Source of the DNA: Cristatella mucedo
Taxonomy: Eukaryota; Bryozoa; Phylactolaemata; Cristatellidae
Assembly (NCBI GenBank): GCA_009760855.2
Contig: WPIO01000014.1
Location: 2,781,501-2,845,500 of the forward strand
Direction: 5' to 3'
DNA: 64,000 nucleotides
The notes beneath the pieces are model-generated. The model was not told where the DNA came from. It was given only the letters and a program-made list of their open reading frames with translations, and did no database searches. The translations under genes were made by a program, and so were the position numbers. Shown one piece after another: positions 37,301 to 44,300 of the stretch; the stretch's first letter is position 1; the number at the start of each line of letters is the position of its first letter.

Positions 37301-40300
37301 GAGATCCGAATTATTTTAACTCATTAGATCGTAATACAATATTTTTGTGATATATTTTCTCAAGATACTCATACCTGCTGTGCATGAACGTCTTAACTAT
37401 CAAGCGTGCAAAATGGCTTTTTAAAGGGGTAAGTTACCCTTGTCTACAATGCACCATTCAGAATAATTATCAGCCTGACCTATGCAATTATTTGCTTTAC
37501 TGAAGATCGTAATTTGGTAATCCCTTGAGATTTGAAATCTTGTGGCTTTCAGTAGGGTTAACTTAAATAGTTCAAAGTCAGTAAATATCATTGTGCACTC
37601 TAGTAGCTCTGCAAGTAAGGGCGGACCGCTTTAAAGTACAGGGGCTAAGGAGGTTTAGGTTGGGCAATGGCATCCTAAATAGTGGCCCATGGTTTTTCGT
37701 AGGAATTGTCTACATTAAGCAGCATTACAGTGATGTTTTAGCTATGCACGCTGAGGTCATTCCAGTTATGGAATTTGCTTTTTATTCGCTCTGATGCTAT
37801 CACCAGTAATTAAAAAATACGGTTCATTCGAATACATTTTAAGTAGATCTCTTACTTTTGTTAACTGCAGGTACGTCTCCGATGCTACTGTTGCGCTTCT
37901 GGTTGGACTGCTTCTGTTTATTATACCGGCCAAGAGGCCAGGCTTTCTTGGAGGGCAAGGTACTACAGCGAGACTTTTCAGAATGAATTTCCACCTTTAT
38001 TTTTGAACATAAGATTCATTCTCATTACAGCGCTTAATAATTTGACAAAATAAACAGGTCTACTATCTTTGATTATGAAAATTAATGCTATCTGTGATGA
38101 TAAGCATCCATCGTGGTAAGCGATCTCAAGATATGTTGGTCCATTATATTCTGAGTTGCACCGTTATTGACATGGTATAGTCAGTCTATTTTTGAAGCCA
38201 TGTTTGCATTTTGTATTTAAGGCTGCTGAAGTAACCGGATTACGATAAACTATTTTGAGTGGTGTTATAGAGATCAGGAATGAGCATGTTCCTTCATCTT
38301 GAACGGAGGGATTGAGCCTTAGGCTCTCGTTTGCTTGATTAGCCATCCTTCCGTTTCATTCGTGTGGCATTTCTTACATGGGTGTGGTATTGTAGCGAAT
38401 AGATGTAGATTAAGAATAAGTTCCAAGTGTTTATAGTTCAATGCGATACCCGAGTGCTCCAGCTTCTTATCGACTTCTAGCTTCTTGCTTCTAGCTTCTT
38501 GCTAATTGAGTATAACGAATACAATATTGTTATTTACATAGAAAGCTAGTTTTAAATTATTAGATTTATTAGCATAGTGTACTGTAAATAATTTCTGAGC
38601 TGAATCGCACCCTTGATTGGTAAATTTAAATTTAGCAACTTGCTTTACGACCTAACCTAGACACCTGGGCATTTTTAACCTTCATATTCTTCTCAGCAAG
38701 GTGATACTAATTTGCATTTACCAATTTTTATTTCAATAAATGACCTCATTATTATAAATAACTATCGCTTTTAATAGTAATTCAAACAGCATTGCGTTAA
38801 TGCATAATTTTATTTTTCAATAGGTCAACCTATGTTTATATGTAAGAGGCATACTCATGATGCTGGTATGTCATTAGTAATAATGCCATATGTCAAGGCA
38901 CTGCCGAATCTATCGAGGTAATCTCTAGCCTTGAAAAATATGGAAGTGGTGTCTAACCACTGTAAGGCATTAGTATGATTTCAGGGCAATTGCTTAGAAG
39001 TATCCTTCATAGAGCAATTACACAGATCAAGGTACTACTTCTGACAGTGAGGCCTGTTTATAATTATGCCAATATTTCACTTTGCACTAATAAATGAAGT
39101 CAAGTTTAGGGCAGCCTTTGCTGCTTCGAATAGGTGGGATTATGCAGGCTGACAGCGTCACAATAACAAATCTGCTGCATTTAATGGCTCTAAAAACATT
39201 ACTCGTTCCTAGCCATAAGGCACTGCTGAAAAAGCAAATAATTGATAGGCCTCTAAAGGAAGAAAGGGAAAAATAAGTTAAGGTCACTCAATAGCCTCAT
39301 AAAAGTAGTAATGAAAGAGCCTTTGCATATTTCACCCAGCTTGTAGCAGGAAATAAAGAATCGTCGTCAGAGGTTGGTATGCCCTTTCTTTGGTCAACTG
39401 CAAGACGCCCGCTTATTATTGTCAGGTAGATGCATCCAGATGCGGTATCGTATGTTACAGACTTACTGTGGTTGCCATCTTATGGCCCTTTTTGGAAGGA
39501 CGAGTTTGAAACCGTCTCTCTTATTGCAAATTAGACATAACCGATCAAACCTTGAAGCCATGTCGATATTTCTGCTCTGCTCATCTAGGCAGTGTTAAGT
39601 TTAGATCTAAGACTTTTTTGCGTCCCACGATTGTGTTAAGATTTTGTGTTGGTCTTGATGCATGAACCCCTAGCAGTTTTCTGAGGGAATTAAGATTATG
39701 GCTTCAAAATATTTTAGCATGATTTTCAAAGTGTGTTACTCTGCTATGCTGCAACTTTGATTTTGTGATGTTACTCCTCCTCGCTGAAAATTCCTCATTG
39801 TATTCATTGGATTCTCTGGTCATATTATTCAAAAGTTTCCTCGTGAGTGCATGTCTGTCATAAAAATAGGCTCCAGAAATCTGCATATCGAGTAACAGCA
39901 AATTTCAGATGCATCGGTGCAAGTAAAATTGTTGACATGAATTAGGATGTGAGAACCTCTAGAATTCGCGATGAATATTTTCAGACACAGTTAAGGAGCT
40001 GTTTTGCATCCAGTTTGTGCGATTCAGTTCAGCCGACCTTTCACCTGTGCCCAAATTTGCCACCGTATGCGCTATCCACTGCTTATGAATAGGCCTGATA
40101 GTAGTTTGGGAAGATATTATCAACTCCAAGCATAATTTAAGGTGTATTATTTTAGGTTTCGAAGCTGTCTTCTAATATTAGCAATCTCCTGGATTTATTC
40201 CTAAAAGACCTTCCAAGCTGGGCACTAATCATTGTCACGTGCTCAGTAACTACAGTAGTAACGCAGCTGACAAGCAACATGACGGTGGCCACTCTTTTCC

Positions 40301-41291
40301 TTCCTATCATTGGATACGTAGTAAGATATTGGCCTAGCAATCGGTGGCGCACAAAGTCGTCTTTTGGGCGCGCATTTCGCGGTCGAATACGTCTTGTCGT
40401 TGCGCCGGTCTTATCGCCTGCTCCCATCTTATTCGTCTAGGCAGAAAGCAGCCACGTCCATCCACTGTACCTGATGCTCCCAGCATGCATTTCGACGTCG
40501 TTTGCCTTCATGTTGCCAGTGTCGTCACCAACAAATGCCATCGTTTTCGCTAGTGGAACACTAAGAGTCAGCGACATGGTGAGTCAATGGTTTTTATATT
40601 ACAAGCATTCCGCATAGCATTAGCACTTGCCAAATGTAGTTCAAATAGCTTCGAAGTTCAAGCCACTAGAATCGGCAGCTTCGTTCGGGTAGCTACGCAA
40701 AACTGAGCGCACGCCTAAAAAATGCAGGCAGAAAGTCACTCTGGTCTCTACTGGCGCCTAGTACGAGGCGCCTAGCACGAGGTGCCTAGTCTGCTTTCTT
40801 CTACAATCAACTCTGCTTCCATTTGCCATGCATATTTTTTATTAGCCACTCTCATCAACGAAAATCCAGTAAAGAATTTAGAGCAGTCCAAGATAAGTGA
40901 TCTTGAAACTTGACAGATTTTGAAATATGTGACAGCCCACCTTGCTCAATTTTACGCAACAAACTATTCCGCAGTCAGGCGGGGCATTGTACCATCCGCT
41001 ATCCTAACTCATATCGTTTAGTTATACCTTGAACCAACCTCAATTTCTCAGGAGACCCTGCCTTTAGTTCATATTTTTCAAAGCCTGGAACTTACTACCG
41101 CCCGACTGATAGCAAGACATTCATAGACTTGAAGGTATTAAAAAAGCTACAATGCACATGTTTCTCACAGAATTTGCCGGGTCCTTGTGATTTTTCCCTC
41201 ATTTGGTCCTGCAGGCCAATGCTGGGCTTGTTACCACTAACCTTACGTTCACGCTTCCTTGACAGAATATGCAAAGTGCTTAGAGAGAGAA

Positions 41292-41357
<66 letters not shown>

Positions 41358-44300
41358 AAGATTAATTGTCTACTGGTGCTACGTAAATAGATTGTGATTG
41401 TTATTTTTATTGGGGCTAATGTAACAATTTCCAATTTGCACTTCCTAGAGCATCTTAACTAAATGGTTTTTCGGATAACAATATCGATTCATGATACTTG
41501 AGGTTGGTAAATGTCAAAATGGTACGAATCTATCTAACCTAGACCACCTGGCTCAGGAAAACTAAGCTAGATTGATATATCAAACCTTAAGATTACATTA
41601 CACTAGCTGTTCTGGTCAGCCGTATTTAGGCAGTCTTAGATTTGGCCTGCTACTGGTCAATCTTAGTGGGCTGAGGAATCCGTAACCGTATTAATCTCCC
41701 AGTCAAATGACTACTAGTCGTCGGAGCCCTATTCTTACTATCCTACTTCTAAGATGCTCAGATCTGCTGCTGCCATGCCTTACAAGCATATTAAATATGT
41801 CTTTAGCCTAAGGTTCTGTCCCTGCCTATTTCAAAACATGCCATTTGTTGGGCCGTTAATTAAGAAAGCAGCACTAGACTGAGGGGACTTAGGCAGCTTC
41901 CGTCCAGCCTCCCCTCTCCCATTCCTAAGAAAGACACTGGAACGAGTTGTGGCAGAAAAAATGAACTCTTATATTAAGACATTGAACCGTGCAACTAAGT
42001 TCTTCCTGTTTGTGTTTAGAGCTAATCACTTCGCAGAGTCAGCATTGCTGAGGGTGTATGAAGACCTTCTCAAGAATACAGACTTGGGTAAAGTCTTTCT
42101 GCTCGATCTTTCTACAGTATTCGATACTATTCATCAAAAAGTCCTTCTTGAGCGTCTCGCATCTCGCCCGGGCATCACTGGCACTGCACGGTAATGCATG
42201 CTTCAGGTCCTATATCAGTGGGAGACTCCAGAGTATTGATGTGAATGGAAAAAGACTGTATGAGGAACCAATTAAGTATGGGGTAGTAGCTCAGGGCGCT
42301 GTGATCGGTCCGCGTCTTTTCAGAGTCTATGCTCCCTCTCTTGCCGATGTGATCACCAGGCACAATTTAGCCTTTGACTTCTATGCAGACGACACTCAGT
42401 TGTATTGTTGCTTTGATCCCTCACAGCCCACGAGCGCGTCAAATTCTCCACTCAGCCTTGTTGTATGTATAGATGAAATCCGCACATGGATGGCAGCAAA
42501 CTTTCTTAAATTGAATGAGGGCGAAACCAACTTAGCAGCTATGGGAAAACCAAGTGTGATTCAGATATTGGAAAGCCTAACGTTCACAATTTGCTCCGCC
42601 AGCATATCTCCTGTTAAATCTGCACGTAATCCTAAGTGTCATGTTCCATAGAGACCTTTCATTAGACAAACACTTCAGCTTCACAGTAAAGTCTGCCTTC
42701 TTTCAGCTGCATAACATTGCTAAAGTTCGGACTTGCTTAGACAGGGATGCCTCATCTAAATTGGTTCATGCATTTGTGACATCCCGTCTTGACTTTAGTA
42801 ACTTACTTATTGCCGGTCTCCCGGCTTGCGAAATCATGTGCTTATAATTGTTGTAAAACTCCACAGTTAGTCTAGTCTGTCGTGAGAGTCGCAGTTTCCA
42901 TATCACACGACTTCTCACCGACCTGCACTGGCTCCCAATCAAGCAGCGTATCGACTTCAAGTTTCTGTCAATTATTATTAGGTCCTTTCATTCTATAGCT
43001 CCTACCTACCTCTTAGAACCACTCCCTAACCAGGCGAAGAATTGTAAAACCCGCTGTTCTGACTCAAATCGTTTAGCCATACCTCATACAAACCTCAATT
43101 GCATTGGAGACCGTGTCTTTAGTTCCTATGCTCCGAAATCATGGAAGTCATTACCGACGCACGCCAGAACGTCCCATGACATGACGACATTTAAAAAGAA
43201 GCTTAAAAAAGCACCTGTTACAGCATTCGGTGGGTCTTTGTGATGCATCCTTCTTGTGAATGTACCTGCTTGCACTGTGCCTGCCGACCTTACCACATAT
43301 TATTTGGCAATCCTTTATTTACAAAATATTTAAAGTGCCTAGAAAGATATTCAGGTTTTGATGGCACAGTAAACATGTACTAATAATTTTATTATTAGAA
43401 TTTTTATATAATTATTATGACGTGCGTGCAAGCCGGCTCTTTGCAAGTGTGCCAGCCCGGCATGAAAATTCTCCTCATCCGGGCTGTCTAGGAAGCCCAC
43501 AATCTGCCTTGCCTTGCATCGGTTGAGAAGGCAATCCTTGCTGGCTTTAGCAAAGCAAAAAAACTGAATATAACCCCAAAAAACCAGTTTATAGTCTGTA
43601 AAATAAACTAAAACAAACAATAAATGCTAAACTCAGTAGAGGAATTGCTGTTTGAGCAGTGTATGTTATTATGTCATTGTTTTAATCCTTTAGCATATAA
43701 ATTCAAGACTATAATTTGCATCCGTAACTTTTTCTCTCTTTATCAACAATACCAAAGATAACATGTTTTGAAATAAATATTCCACAAAGTACGAAATTAG
43801 TACTCATTAAATATTTTTTTATGTTGTCCACAATTAACCAGTTTTTATTATTTCTGTGCAGCAGGTATGATCACTATGTTTATATTGACTGAGGTTGACT
43901 CTCACTACGACAACTATAGGTCTTGAGGCCAAACATCGTTTGATCTACTGGCTCTTATTTTCTTGCAATATAATCAATACAATTCAATAAAGAGAATGGT
44001 AGTATGTTTGCATGCAGTGTTTTGCCGTCTGATTTGATCAAGTAATAACCTGGTCTGGTCCACTATGCACTTCTGAATAGCATAAATCTCGCAGTAGAAT
44101 TGTGTGCAGACATCATTAGGTTTCTTATCATGCTTTCTTACAGATTTTACTTAGCTTCTCTATTATACAAAGTATGAATATATTCTTAAAAATGAGACGT
44201 TCTAAAGCTTCATATCGGTTGAAAATGGAAGGCATAGTCTGTCAGTGCCATAGCCTCGCTTGAGAATAATGAAGCCCTTACTTAAAAAATTCATCTTTAT

